Below are positions 13,401 to 26,042 of a DNA stretch of 64,000 bases, piece after piece. Source of the DNA: Acanthosoma haemorrhoidale (taxonomy: Eukaryota; Arthropoda; Insecta; Hemiptera; Acanthosomatidae); assembly GCA_930367205.1 (NCBI GenBank), contig OV884015.1:80429341-80493340 (forward strand). Reading direction: 5' to 3'. The notes beneath the pieces are model-generated. The model ran no database searches, was not told the DNA's origin, and saw only the letters and a list, made by a program, of their open reading frames with translations. Positions within the stretch are counted from its first letter, which is position 1; each line of letters starts with the position of its first letter. A program made the translations under genes and the position numbers.

Positions 13401-14810
13401 TCTTTTTTTTTTTTTTTTTTTTTTTTCAAAACCTCAAAACAAAATAATACAATGTACAAAAATAATAAAATACTTTGGATTACAGATTTCTTCTCTTTCT
13501 GCATTTACATGCATTTGGAGGAGTGCATAAATATAATAAAATTTTTATTGTGGTTAAAAGTTCATCGTTCTTATACAACACTAGGTGATGAGGCTCACCT
13601 TCGCCTTGTCACCGACACCAAACACTAAACACTAAGACACTAAAACAAAACAAAACAAACAAACAAAATTTGTACCTAGAACCTAGGACTAGAGTGTTCC
13701 AGCCGCGACAGCGTCCTGCCATCGTTGGGGGAACCGAGCGGGGGTTATAGTGTTAAACACCGGGTTTGTTAAATATTGTAATGAGTCGAAAAATTGGATA
13801 TGTCTACGCTGGATGAATTCATCCACCGAAGGCAGCTCAAATATCTCATGCAGCTCACTGTTTCTTCGCTGCTCGAATGAATTACCTCTGACCACTTTCA
13901 TCAGTATACCGTTTTGGAATTGTTGGAGTTTCTTAGCTGTCATATACGTCAGATAACGAAATAGCGGTGCACCATACAGCAGAGTAGGCCTTAGTATGCT
14001 CTTGTATATCAATAGCTTGGGAAGCAGTGATAGATTGGGGGAAGTTAATAAGTGCGCAAGCCGGTAAGACTTCGTGCGTGTTAGCTTCAACTTCTTCGCA
14101 AAATGATTACTAAAATGGAGATGTCTGTCCATTTTAATTCCCAGATATACTAGGTCGTTGGCTGGTGAATTTTTCTCCGTTCCTACTATGTAACTAGTAG
14201 GGTGTGGGCTTTTTCCCTTTTGGAAAGAGAAAATTACGCAGTCAGTCTTACCCGCGTTTACAGAGATATTGAGTCTCCCCAATCGCTCACTGATCTGGTT
14301 ACAGGCTACTTAAGCCTGTCTTAGAGCAACCTTGGCACTCATGCTGCTACTGTACACCGCTAAGTCATCTGCGAAAGCAGTAACTTCAGTATTTTTGTAC
14401 TGGGCTCCGACAATCTCAGACGTGTATACGTTGAATAGTACAGGGGATAAGACGGCTCCTTGGGGGTACTCCACAGGCCAGTGGCACAGCTTCGGAGAAG
14501 ATATCACCCACCCGCACCCGCAACGATCTGTTGTTCAGGTATTGTATAGAGTTGCTCCGGGCATTCCCGGTCGCAGAGCATTTGACACAGTGTCCCGTGA
14601 GACACCGAGTCGAATGCTTGAGTGCAGTCAATCGAAATCATAGCCGTGGTTATGTTTCTATTCAGGTTATGGCTAGCTTCTGACTGTACCTTCAGAAGGG
14701 GGTGGTCTGTACTCAGACTGGATTGAAATCCAGTCTGTTCTGGCGGAATAATATCATTATCCGCGCAGTCATTATTGGTATAGTTAAGAAGGTTATAAGT
14801 ACTTCCATGT
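13401..14810 (-). mobile_element. Family A Jockey-type retrotransposon, 5'-truncated
   Basis: Longest family A copy. Read on - from about 14800: DNDIIPPEQTGF, an RT fingers motif; SIDCTQAFDSV, RT block A with its catalytic Asp; a frameshift near 14500; then YPQGAVLSPVLFNVYT, FADDLAVYSSS with the FADD active site, and a 197-residue open stretch (14282-13689) to the end of ORF2. The 3' untranslated region carries the family hairpin with one C-to-T change (13584-13599), and a poly-A tail is seen as poly-T at 13401-13427. Endonuclease and ORF1 are absent. Frameshifts between blocks make it inactive. Confidence 0.85.
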
Positions 14811-14849
14811 TGGGGATGGTACTAGTTCAATCAAGCATGTAAACAAGCA

Positions 14850-15282
14850 GAGTAAAATTAGTTACTTATAATTATAAGGATTTGAGATGTTCGAATGATA
14901 CAATTTTATAATGTTAAAAAATAAATTATATGTACTTTACTTTCATATTAAAATATTTTCATAATAAGCAATCTCAAACCATTTTTCCGTTTTATCAAGT
15001 TATCTCACTACTAATTAAAAAAAAAATGTGTTCTCAAGCCCAAAATTTTAAATAATAACTTAATTTTTTAAACAATAATTTATAATCACTAGCAATGTCT
15101 CAATAATTAAAATGAACCACTTTAGAAAAATCACGGCCACAAACTTATAAAAGTATGTCATAAATATAAAATAATCAAATCAATTGAGATTTAGTCACTA
15201 GATATTAATATTCTTGTTTTTTATTGCTTAAAGTAAATACCGACTTAGTATCCCTTGTAATGAATTCATAGATATTGACAAT
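14850..15282. other. AT-rich spacer
   Basis: No gene or repeat recognised. Confidence 0.5.
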
Positions 15283-15738
15283 TTATAAGTATATTGTATA
15301 TTTAGCATTGAAAAGAGAGCAACTAAATGATGCAGCTACAAATGCTTTATCATTTCCTTCAATCCTATTTTTTTTATCTTGCACAGACAATTGTGAATTC
15401 TTTTTTTCTATTGGGTAGCTTAAACAATATGGCAAACATAAATAACCTGGGCATGGGACAAAAACCTTATAATTCATTTTTTTTTCACAGAAAGGCCTTA
15501 AAGACACGCAAATATCATTACTTTTGGTTCTTTCTTTGTTTTTATTCTTTTTTTCCTTCCATTTCTCCCTCATCATCTCTATGTGCTTTAGTTTTCTTTC
15601 TTCTATCCTCGCGAATTTTCCCTTTTTCGAATTTTTCATTCCCACAAGAACCTTGATTTCCCTCAGTCTTTTCCTATATCTTTCTCCTTCCTGACAATCC
15701 TGGACCGTTATTCCTAGTCTTTCAGTTTCTTCCTTCAT
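15283..15738 (-). CDS. Unassigned lysine/arginine-rich ORF, possible exon
   Basis: A 151-residue reading frame. Its first 80 residues are strongly charged and helical, with no proline breaks (ERYRKRLREIKVLVGM, then KLKHIEMMREKWKEKKNK). The tail is hydrophobic and much less gene-like. The start codon directly follows TTACAAGCAG, a good 3' splice site, so the charged part could be an internal exon rather than a gene start. I do not recognise the family and saw no partner exon. It may also be chance in A-rich DNA. Confidence 0.3.
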   Translation of the reverse strand: MKEETERLGITVQDCQEGERYRKRLREIKVLVGMKNSKKGKFARIEERKLKHIEMMREKWKEKKNKNKERTKSNDICVSLRPFCEKKMNYKVFVPCPGYLCLPYCLSYPIEKKNSQLSVQDKKNRIEGNDKAFVAASFSCSLFNAKYTIYL

Positions 15739-16004
15739 CTGCTTGTAATTTTTGTTTTATTATTGGAAAAATAATTAAATTTTTGTAGTATACCTGCAAG
15801 CTCTACTGATATCCTTATTATGTTGGTAGTCACATTAATCGTATAAATAATAAGTTCTTTATGAACACTGTACTTAATGAAATTGCCATTATTTTTCAAA
15901 ATAGATAAAATGAACAAATTGAGTTTTTCACAGAAATATTTTTTTTTTTTGTTACTGTTTACCAATATTCAACTGTTAGTATGTATATATTTTCATATCT
16001 CATC

Positions 16005-16147
16005 CAAATCAAAATCAAGGAGAGGGGAAAATAGCTCTTCTTGTTTCTTGTCTCCAAAGCCTAATGGTTCTCATGCTGACTGCGAAAACTTAAGATTGAT
16101 CGCTGGCTGCCCTGTGGATTTTATCTTAAGAAATGGGTTTGTTTATG
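16005..16147 (-). pseudogene. Possible coding relic, unassigned
   Basis: On - one frame reads NPFLKIKSTGQPAINLKF, then a stop, then EPLGFGDKKQEELF and an acidic end (FDLDEI) followed by TGA. Residue use is protein-like, unlike the surrounding AT-rich DNA, but one internal stop breaks it and there are no clear splice sites. It may be a retrocopy fragment or a terminal exon. Confidence 0.25.
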
Positions 16148-16199
16148 GTTTACTCAACCCCATGAGGGAAAGAGAGTATCTATTTGAATAAAAAAACCG

Positions 16200-19100
16200 C
16201 AATTCCAGTTAAGAAAACAAAAATTAGGGTTAAAAGGTAACCACCTAACACGAACCAATGTTCCCCTCCACTTGCCAACCATGGCAACTACCTCAGGTAG
16301 CCTTACCTCTTCATGAAGTGTAGGACCACAAATTTATTATTGTTTCATATCATAAATGGCAATGATTTTTTCTTCTTAAGATATATGCTTTGCATATGTA
16401 TGGGTGCCTACAACCTTAGAAATTTTGTTATGACCACGTATGATCCATAGGTTTTATTACTATTTCGCTAGATGTATAATATTTGGTTTTACTATATCAA
16501 CAGTAACCTTCGAACATTATACCTTAGCACCTTTTTTTAATCTGCCCAACAGATTCATAGTCGTAGTAGTTTAATGTCATTCCTTTTATAACTGGTGTAG
16601 CTCACAAAACAAGTTTATTATTATTTTTTATGAGTATAATATAAAGAATTTTTAGTCCTTTGGCAATGAAAGCACTCCCTTGTTTGGTGTTTTATTGTTT
16701 CCCAATCCATAACTTAAATGATAGGATTAGTTTGTTTACGCAAACACTGTTTCTAACTATTCCTGTTCACTTGCCCACAAATGTTGCTTTCATCTGCCCT
16801 GAACATGTTCCTAGTATCCTTCCATCTTAAACATCTTCTTAACGGTTAATATTTATCAGTTTCTGCTATGGGGAGATAAAATGCGTTTAGCAAGTCCGGA
16901 GTGTGTATAGTTTCGGAGGTGTCAGTGGTTTGAGAAACAACATTGCTGCTGGATGAACATATTCTTATAAAAGTGGCCATATTTTTCTCTAAAATATTAT
17001 GCAGAATTTAGGTTATTGCCTTAATTTAAGTTTTGTGTTTAGTTTTTCACAATTTTAAAATACTTTTATTTAGAAACTAGGCCAATTTTTTAGGTTTTTC
17101 AACTAGGTGATTCATACTTATTACTATTAAATATTGGTTTATATGTTTGGTTACCTCTTTATGACAATTATTTCCTAATAAAGATAAACATACATTTTTT
17201 ATTCAGCCAAATTATTTCATATGTGAATTTGAGTCAGAATATATGGTTTCGATCTAAAACATTGCCTATAAATAAGACATTTCAATTGCACTTTATTATT
17301 ATTCATCAAATCAGGACAATCTATTCTTCTAATATAATAATGATTGCCGATAATGCCAATTTCTCAATGAAATTGTTTTAATTTATTAATTATATGGTAT
17401 TTTTATCATTTATATCACTTGCAAAGAAATAAAATATTAGATCTCTGGAAAAGTGTAGACACCTTTGGATTAATTTAATTCCTCTATTCTTCTTTTTCCT
17501 TAATCAGTCAAAATCTTTTCATATAAAGGTTTACTCAAACACTATAAATTGAAATGAAAATTCATTCCGAGGATGTTTTTAAACTCTTAAGTCGTTAGTT
17601 CAATTTGACATAAATAAGAGGACAAAACAATTAAAATCAAAAACTTACAAAATCCCTAAAAATACCGAACAGTATTTGTTTTAGGAGACTCAACAATAAC
17701 TTTAATTATGTTACTTTTATTTATTAAATTATTCTAATTAATTTTCATTTACATACGGATCAGTATATACTATTTTCAGGGCATGGATTTTAACTGCATT
17801 TCTTGTAGGAAATTATACTTTTTAAATTTAATAAACAATTTTTATTTAGGTAGCTGTTAGAGAATAGGATAAACTTTTCCAGGACACTAATCTACATCTC
17901 TGGTAGGAAATATCGACACATCATTAATTTCAAGGAAATTAAATTAATATTGTTTTAACTTTTAACAAATAACATAAAACACTTGAAATTCTTGGGACTA
18001 ACATCAGATCTGAAGCAGAGGTATCATATTTAGCATGTGCTTTATTTTCATGAACTATTATTGTTTTATGAATATTTATGAGTTAAACATAATTCATACT
18101 TATCGCCATTTTAATTTTTGTTACCTGATTATTATTGTAAATATTTTTGTAGGTTAATATTATCACTCACTATACTTTGAATAACTCATTTCTAAATAAC
18201 TAATTAGATTTAAATCAGGATTATTTGAGTAGGGTAATTATTCTAGCATTCAATTTTGTATTTTAAATTTAAGTTGATCGTTTACAAAATTAGCTTTTGA
18301 GTTGTCCTTTATAAATGTCTATACCAATTAGTCACAAGTCAGATATCTTTCTTTATTTCGTCTCTCATCTGGACAATATTCTGTTGGTGATCATCTGCCT
18401 AGCTGATGCTATAATAATGTTATACATTTTTCCCACTAATATCTTAAAAAATTAAATGAAATATTTTAATAGCTAAATTATTTAAATAAAGTGCAGTCTT
18501 TTTATAATTTCAGATGCTATATACTGAGACAGAGCGTCCTGAATTATAAATATTTCTGAAATTTAGGAAACTATTTCATACGTTCAAATAATCTTTTAAA
18601 GTTGTGTTAAAATCCCATTTCTTTGTTAAAATTAGTTTTAGACCTTGTTATTGGATCTATCAGTTCATGCAAAATTTAACATACTTTTAAGTTTAGTCCA
18701 ATAATTTTCCTGATATGGTGGGTGGCAGCTTTCAAGAATAAGGATAAAAAGTCATAGATTTGCCATCTTATCTATCATGGAAAGTATTTCCAGAAACAAA
18801 CAAATATGTCTGTGCCCGATCAAGTTTCTCTAACAGTTTTTGCCTCTTTGGTTACTCCAACTTAACAATTATATTTGTCAAAAATTGGTTAATCAAAGCG
18901 TTATTATTATTATTATTCCATAACTATTAAACTTTATTAATGAAGTTGATAGTGCCCATTAGCTTACCTGTGGGATGTGGGTGGTCCCGTATAGGTTGCA
19001 CATATTTTGGGGCGGGATTTTTTTTATATTTTTGTTTAAATTATATAAAAATAAAAAGTATAATCATATCGTAATCAACAGAATCAATGATAATAATAAG

Positions 19101-19960
19101 TATGAAATTTAACAAATATGTGTGCTGACCCCGGCAGTCTGATTTTATGTTGCTATTTTTATGGTTAATCAGTGAAAAAGCAAATTTGGAATTGGTGTAT
19201 AATACGCAAATATAAAAATACGTCACCAGGCTAACAGACCTACAATTACCCACAACCCAGATAGAGCATTTATTTTTCTAACTTCCTTATCTGAAAACCC
19301 ATTATTAAGAGAAATAGGCAATATTAGTAAACATACCCTCAAAAGATTGGCTGTATCTGATATCTATGAACATAAAAACATATATTGTTGGTATAAAATT
19401 AACCAAATTAAATTTTTTATCAACTTAGTTAATTTTTATTACTTATCTCTTTTATATTTAATTTAGCATTATTATTATTTTTTTTGTCTTTTATATGTAG
19501 GTTTTTCCTATTGGTTAATCACTTACATTAGCAGTAAAAAAAGTAATGCAGGGTACACATGTATCCAGCCTTAGTGAGCAAATCATATATTATTTGATTT
19601 TGCTTTTGAGCAGAATTGTAAATTATGTATGTAAAAAAAATTATCCTTATCTTAAAATTAAAATCTATCATAAATAAATTAGAGTATACAATTTACATTA
19701 TAAAAATCAATATAACATCAGCTAAAATTAACTATAACTATAAATTAATTTTTATTATTTATTTCCTATGTAATTCATATATAATTTCCTTTAAAATATT
19801 GCCTCTTGTCTCTTAAAAAATCACTCGTGAATGGTAAAATTACTAAAGAGTTACTGTTTGTTAGTTAAGACTGAAAACATTGTGTTCAGGTACATTGCTA
19901 CTACGCTACTCTCAGATTCCCATAACCAACAATGAGACTAGGGACAGAAGAGTAAGCAAT
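16200..19960. other. AT-rich DNA without recognised genes
   Basis: Nearly 3.8 kb of AT-rich sequence with stops in all frames. Nothing beyond short simple repeats such as (ATT)n near 18902 was found. Confidence 0.55.
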
Positions 19961-20739
19961 GTATGTATAACCTCACCCCAGATGTAGCAGGAGTGTTGTG
20001 CAAACATGGAGCAAGGCACACAGCACTGAACCTACATGGCTTCCAAGAGGAGCGTCTTTTAGCCTTTCTCACGCCCACGCAGCATTTAACTTTTTTAAGG
20101 TCACCTTTTGCAGGGCTTTTTCATTAATTAACGTTTTTATGGGACACCGACAGGATTATATTTCTAATCGTTAGTAGCACGAGACGATTATTTATTTATA
20201 CTGGTTTAAAGGGAGGTTAACCACGAGCCTTAACGACATCTAATACCTTTAAAACAGATGAAATATTTAAAATTAGAGTTTTCATTATTTTAAACTTTTA
20301 CTCAAATAAATATTCAGTTCTCACTGATTACTACGATCAGCAAAAATTATTTGTTCATTTTAGTACTAATCTACCGAGAATACTGTGTGTAGAATGTTTA
20401 ATAAAAAAAAATGAATACCATAATCGGTTTTGCCCTTGCTTTCTTCAGACCTCTAAATATCATGTAACGACTTCGAGAACAACGAGTTTTTGAATTTATT
20501 ACTTAATTTCATTTAAATATAGGCGTGCTAAATTAAAAAAAAAGAATAAATTATAAATCATTAATTATAAAAAAAACTACGATTAAAATTGGCTTAGCGG
20601 CTTCTATTGTAAATATAGTTTTACAATTTCTGGTCAATTTTATTTTCTCTTCATTGTAGAGTTTGTTAAGTCTATATAAATTTATAAACTTTTTTGTAAA
20701 TGTTTTTAATTAAGTCGAGACTTCAAGTGTAAGATGGTA

Positions 20740-20868
20740 AGAAGGAAAAATATAACGGCCAATTAGTCTCCAAAATAATCTTATATTTTATAATTTCATA
20801 TGGTCCTCACTATATTACAAAACATATTATTATTTTGGAGATTAATTAGTCATTATCTTTTTCCTTCT
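20740..20868. mobile_element. 129-bp foldback (MITE-like) element
   Basis: Arms 20740-20779 and 20829-20868 are imperfect inverted repeats of 40 bp. They share AGAAGGAAAA at the outside and TCTCCAAAATAAT at the inside, around a 49-bp AT-rich centre. This looks like a short non-autonomous DNA transposon. The outer ends and target-site duplication are not clear. Confidence 0.55.
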
Positions 20869-21461
20869 GCCTTAACTTTTTTGTATTATTTACTAAAATG
20901 ACTCAACTTCATGGGTAATGGAATTGTATTTCTTTTAGTTTAAAATACTAACAAAAGTTTCTTATGTTTTCATGGTTAACAATAAGGGTGGATTGCATGC
21001 GTGGTCCTATTTTGTGTTAACTCTATCTTGAATGCTCAAGTGGAGGAAAGTGGATTAGCACGTACATAACTGCTCTGACCTGAGCGCAGAGTTACCGTGT
21101 CGGTAGTTGTAGAATGTACTCGTTAGTGAACTCGCAGTTTCCACCCCGAAGTCGATACATGACCACATTAAATCAACGGTCTTCCAGGGCTTAATGTTGT
21201 CAGTATGATTCTCTTTTGCGCTAATCATTATACCATTTTTACATTATTTTGTTTTAGACAGTCATTTTCCAATATTTTGTCGTTGTTTTTTTTATCTGAA
21301 CTATCGGGGTAGGAGGCTTGCTCTACATTCTCATTTTACTTTATCCCTCAATGAGCAGGCACTCGGAGTGCTTGCTGTCCTGATGTTCTGATGTTCCCAC
21401 ATGATGCTCTGAACTTCAGAAACAGTGTTCACGTGTTACTGCCAACCTAACATTTACATCA

Positions 21462-22596
21462 AGGGTGACCAACCTTTTTCGTCCTTAGGCCTCATTCGTG
21501 GTTCTAAAAACTTAGGTGGGCTAGTACCCTCCCCCTCCCCAAACCCACACATCTAGAAAAGTTATGTTATACATTGAATTGCTTTAATATTCTATGCATA
21601 TTCAATATTCAATACATAGGAAGTGGTAATTAAAAAAACGTAATTTCAGGTAAGTAGATACCTATTTATTTATCAAAATTCAAACAATATAGCACCTGAA
21701 AAACGAGAGTAGCAAAAATCTGAATTAACCAAAGTTTTTTCAAATCATTCCTAGCTACAGCTCAATGTGGATCTTTTAATTGTTTTTATTTACCAACTGT
21801 TCAGAGGAGTCCCCACTGTCGATGCTAAGAAAACTTTGCAAATGAGAGTCGGTTAATGACACCCAGTTGTCATATTTTATACAGTTCATCTTGGTGAACG
21901 ATTGCTCGCATATATTGAACTAAAATGACAAACATATTGGAGAACTAAATTTCGTAACAAAAGAAACTCTTCATGTTACAATAACTTCCAAAATTCCAGA
22001 TCATCCGGTTTTATTTAAATAATCTCAGCACACTTTGATGTTAGAACGAAGTTGTATTATAGGTAAATTAATTTACTGTGAATTCTAGGAGAGCACTGCT
22101 GCAGTTTCGTGACTTTTATTGCAAAGGGGATGATCAGAAGATCACAAAAGCATTTTTCTCCCTCAAAATCTGGGTTTGAAAGATTGAAGTAGAGACAAAA
22201 CTTTGATGATATATTTTTCCTAGTCAGGAGCCACTTCAGTTTGACCAGCGTGAGATTGTATGCAAGGGAACGAGTGTTCAACATGTTCAGATTTGGAATT
22301 ATGCCATAGAGGAAAGAGAAACCCCAAAGCCATTCATCGTCTTTAAGGAGGGGAGAGATGTGAGCAAGATTTTCATTTTCTTTTAGTTAAGTAGATAAAT
22401 CACTCCGTAGTTTCCAGAACCTTAACAAAGACTTTGCTCTTGAAAGCCAACTAACATCACAATGAAGAACTAGTTCTCCATGCTCCTCAATGTCTTTTTC
22501 GAACATTTCCTGTGACCGAGGGCACGACCCCTTCTTTTGTTGATACAGTCGATCACCGGTTTTTAGACAGAAGATAATTCCAGTTCGTTGGCACAA
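21462..22596 (-). pseudogene. hAT transposase relic (GTF2IRD2/ZBED5-like)
   Basis: Read on - from 22596, with frameshifts and stops: LVLHCDVSWLSRAKSLLRF parallels the 'L.LHT.VRWLSRG..L.RF' block of domesticated and active hAT transposases. FSSICEQSFTKMN with LTDSHLQ near 21850-21920 matches the C-terminal hAT dimerisation motif (CEQ.FS.M, LTD.HL). The frame stops at 21776. Beyond it, CAAGGGTGACCAACC at about 21462 resembles the hAT terminal inverted repeat (CAGGGGTNGNCAACC). The N-terminal half (BED zinc finger, first catalytic Asp) and the other terminal repeat were not found. Dead 5'-truncated relic. Confidence 0.65.
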
Positions 22597-22903
22597 AGCG
22601 CTTCCTGGTAAATTAAGTAGTGATAGAAAAGGTCTATTAAAATAATTCCCTATGGAGATTTAAACTTTATTTTACACTGTAATTTTTGTTATTATGATGT
22701 AATAGTTTTTTTTTTTATTAGCCAGATGTGAGTTTGTAATGTGATCATTAATGTCATTCATAGGGGACTTTGTCCCGAAGTAACTTTTTTTTCTATTATG
22801 TTTTATATTCACTCACACTTCGGGTATTGTGAATGCAGTTCGATATTTAGCCTTAGACATGTTTACCTCAAATCGATCTTTGATCTAATCATAGATCGGT
22901 ACA

Positions 22904-23101
22904 TCACCCCTTACAACTAAATGCGACAAGCACTTCATAAGTTGAGACCCTTCGTGTACTCACCTTTGTGATATGCTCTTTGTCCATCTTTAGACCCAAG
23001 TTCCTGAAATTGTTTGTGAAACTTAAAACATTACATTCCAGGCTCAGTTCCGGATTTATCCTTCCCGTATATGGAAGGAAACTACAAACGTATATTAGCA
23101 T
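22904..23101 (-). pseudogene. Possible small RT fragment
   Basis: A 65-residue frame with ECNVLSFTNNFRNLGLKMDK, which resembles the YLG..MD.H stretch at the end of Jockey-type RT in family A (DLVYLGIKMDRH). The similarity is short and the orientation is opposite to the tail at 23.2-23.3 kb, so the call is weak. Confidence 0.3.
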
Positions 23102-23199
23102 GTTATATATTCATTCAACATTGCCTCCTTCAGGCATTCCACACCCTATATCCTTCTCATACACCCTTCAAATGGGGGACTCCCCTTAGTGAAAGGCAC

Positions 23200-23264
23200 T
23201 CATTAGCCCAAAATAATTTTCCTTTATTTTTCCCACATCCTATTTTATAAGTTTGAGAGCTAAG

Positions 23265-23322
<58 letters not shown>
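23200..23322 (+). mobile_element. Family C 3' end with a long poly-A
   Basis: TTTTTCCCACATCCTA, a degenerate block and GAGAGCTAAG run into about 57 A residues (23266-23322). The same arrangement (TTTTTCCCACATCCTA, then AGAGCTTCG and poly-A) ends the family C insertion at 31.9 kb. I infer a 5'-truncated family C copy. Its 5' limit is unknown, perhaps as far left as about 22.75 kb. Confidence 0.6.
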
Positions 23323-23323
<1 letters not shown>

Positions 23324-23324
23324 A

Positions 23325-23553
23325 AAATCAACATTGTAAACACAAGGTGGGCTCCATCACCTAGAATTGTATATATATTATTGACTTTTTAACTTCAGAT
23401 TGTTATGTAACCCAACCTCCTTCGAATGCATCAGTGCATCGCAGAAAGAGGAGAAAATTGTAAATTCTTTGTTTATTGATTTTGTTCATATTTTCATATG
23501 TTGTATAATAATTAAAGGGGTTTAGGGGAAAAAAACAAACAAACAAACTTATA
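23325..23553 (+). mobile_element. Family A 3' untranslated region
   Basis: Begins just after the family C poly-A. It contains the hairpin as GGTGGGCTCCATCACC (23346-23361), where a G-U pair keeps the stem. CCTCCTTCGAATGCATCAG (23420-23438) is shared with the reverse strand of 11.89-11.94 kb. It ends GGGGAAAAAAACAAACAAAC, like the AAAGGGGCTATG-(A)n end of the copy at 37.3 kb. Non-coding fragment. Confidence 0.65.
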
Positions 23554-23559
23554 TATATA

Positions 23560-25095
23560 TATATTTGAAGCAAAACTGTAAGTAGTAAATTAAATTTGTA
23601 CTCTTATTAATACAAATGTAATTAAACTCTACAACTTAACAGTTAATAATAATAATAATAATAATAAAATAATAAATAAATATAAAAGATTATTGTAAGT
23701 GATGAAATTGGTTGGTTATCTAAATATTTACAACTCTTTCCAGGGCCTAATAAATATTCTTTGACCTACCATGAGTGAGTTAAAATACCGGGTTGAAAAT
23801 AATAATTTTCAACGTGAACGTCATATCCTCATAAAAGCGAAATCGGCCGTTCTTTGATGAATGGAAACAATCGTCAAATTTCCATCGAAGAGTACTAGAC
23901 ATGATTTGCACACTAATGGATTTGACAGTGGACGAGTTGAACCGAAACCCAACCATTAAACCACCAATCCACTCCGTCCCACTTTGAAAGCCTCCATCAG
24001 ATGTTTATAGGCCCGACCTGAGTGAACGAAGGCCCAAAACTGTACACTCCTCAACACGTCAACCACAGGAAGAGTTGTTTACCCTGTTTTTTTAATGTAA
24101 ACTATGTTTGTATATTGTATTTTTCGAAATATATTCGTATAGACATAAACGAAATTAAATAGGAAGGAATAATATCAAAAGATTTAGTTGCTACTAACTA
24201 AATTAAATGATCGCTTCTTCGTGTGGTCTACAAAAGTCGCTTCAATATATTTTATTAATTAACATTAAATCTTAAACAGCTTCTGAGAATTGGCTAAAGT
24301 TTAAAAGTCTGAGAGGAGCGATAAGCCAGTTTAGTTGAAAGATTCGGAGACATCATGTTTATGTTTAAATTTTTTTTCGCATTATTCCTTTTATGTTGTT
24401 ACCAAAACATTTTTAGAGTGTTGTTGAGTGCAGGTAGATATCGTTAAAATTCTATATTTTTGTGCAACATTATACGTCCACTATCATTGAACGCACTAAT
24501 AGATAGCCAGAAACATAGACAAAATATATTTGAATATAGATCCTTGGTGCTTGCCAATAATATTACACGTTATTGTAGTAACTAATAGTACTTTTGTACT
24601 AGAACTTGTACGTGTTTCATTCAATTGAGGATGGCATTCTAAGATTTTGAACCCAGAAATTTCATACTACTCCAAATTTGGATATCATGGGGAATAGTCA
24701 ATAGTGAACTCTCATTATTGCCTGCACACCGCTAGAAGACTGACCAAGTCTGATTAAACAAACTTTGGCGATATCATTTTGTCCTATCATGGCGACCCAT
24801 GAGCTAACCTTTCTCTTTTCAGCGTATATAACTGTCCTGTATGTTTGGTGCTTGTATGGTGGTCTTCTATAAACCTTGTGGATAAATTTCTTTCTTTAAT
24901 ATCCAATATGACTGATAATCTGCTTCAATGCTCGAGAACAGTGATCTCCAAATAGAGGACAACGGTTTTAGAAAATGTTTTACAACTGACCTAGAGGAAA
25001 AATGAATGGCGGTCGATGCTCTAGAAAGAGAATATGCTAACCAGAAACGCACAGCATTGACGCTCTGTGCATACAGTACTTAAAAGAATTTCTGT
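23560..25095. other. AT-rich DNA, no genes recognised
   Basis: Contains a short (AAT)n tract around 23646-23668. No coding signal. Confidence 0.5.
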
Positions 25096-26042
25096 AGTCC
25101 AGGCAACGAAGGAAAAATAGACAAAACAAAATTATGAAGTCCTGAAATTTTGAACAGTTTTTTTTTTTTTGGGGGGGGGGGGCGAGACGGTTGGTGTGGT
25201 TTAAAGGTAATTTATTTTCACTTTTTCTCAAATATTTCGCTAGTGATTTTAGCTACAAGTATTTTATGTACAAAATTTCCTTATTTATTTTTTTCCGTGA
25301 GCCAATGGTTTAGGAGATAGCGAGTATTTAAAAACAATTATTTTCATAATTTTTGTTAGCGGTTTATTCATGCGATAAAAAGGGAAAAATTAATATTTTT
25401 TAATTTTAATAATTTATTATTTTTTTTTTATTGTGCAATAATTACAATCTGCCTTTTATAAGGCAATAAGTAATTAAGATATATGCTCTCATTCATACAA
25501 TAATTTTAATAATTATTATTTTTTAAAGGGCAAAGCAAATATTTTTAATAAATAGATAAATACTAGTAAGGTATAGAACGCTGTTTACTTATAACCACAT
25601 CAGTAACTACTTTATAGATACGAGAATGAATTAAGTATTTTGTTTAAACGTCGTTAACCTACCCTGCTTTGGCCTTCGATGGTCCACCCACCAGGGTAAT
25701 GTCATCTGATGAAAAACTATCGCAGGCTACTGTCAGAGCAAAGTTAGTGGACAAAATATCCTGAGCGTGTAATTTTCAGCAACTTAAAAAAACAGTTGTG
25801 TGTTTTCATGAAAAATGGCAATTTTTTATATAAAATACTTGTTGCTAAACTCACTAGTTTGCGAGACATTTGTGAAAATCCGAAAAAATGAACATGCAAC
25901 AGCACCAACTCCCTCGCGCTCATCCCCCACCCTCTGGGGCTTTTGGTATGTTGTACCATCCCTCCAACAACTGTAACAAATTTTGAGAACTACAACATTT
26001 TTTTTTTTCTAATCGTCATGTTTTGGCCTTCGTTGCCTGGAC
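25096..26042. repeat. Inverted repeat pair around 0.9 kb
   Basis: AGTCCAGGCAACGAAGG at 25096-25112 is exactly inverted at 26027-26043. Similarity continues weakly inward (GAAGTCCTGAAATTTTGAAC against GTAGTTCTCAAAATTTG on the other strand). CCTTCGATGGTCC near 25674 looks like a third, diverged copy. These could be the terminal repeats of an unrecognised DNA transposon. No transposase is visible inside. Confidence 0.4.
25415..25500 (-). mobile_element. Family B non-LTR retrotransposon, 86-bp copy
   Basis: Poly-T, then ATTGTGCAATAATTACAATC, TGCCTTTTATAAGGCAATAA and ATGCTCTCATTCATAC: the reverse complement of the family B 3' end also seen at 56.6 kb. TAATTTTAATAATT occurs at both edges (25401-25414 and 25501-25514), a 14-bp target-site duplication. 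Extremely 5'-truncated. Confidence 0.75.

Noticed and set aside
13395..13430. Long T run as a transcription terminator
   Set aside because: It is the poly-A tail of a retrotransposon inserted on -.
19963..20127. 54-residue ORF in a GC-richer patch (MYNLTPDVAGVLCKHG...)
   Set aside because: Too short, no recognised motif and no splice context; not enough to call a gene.
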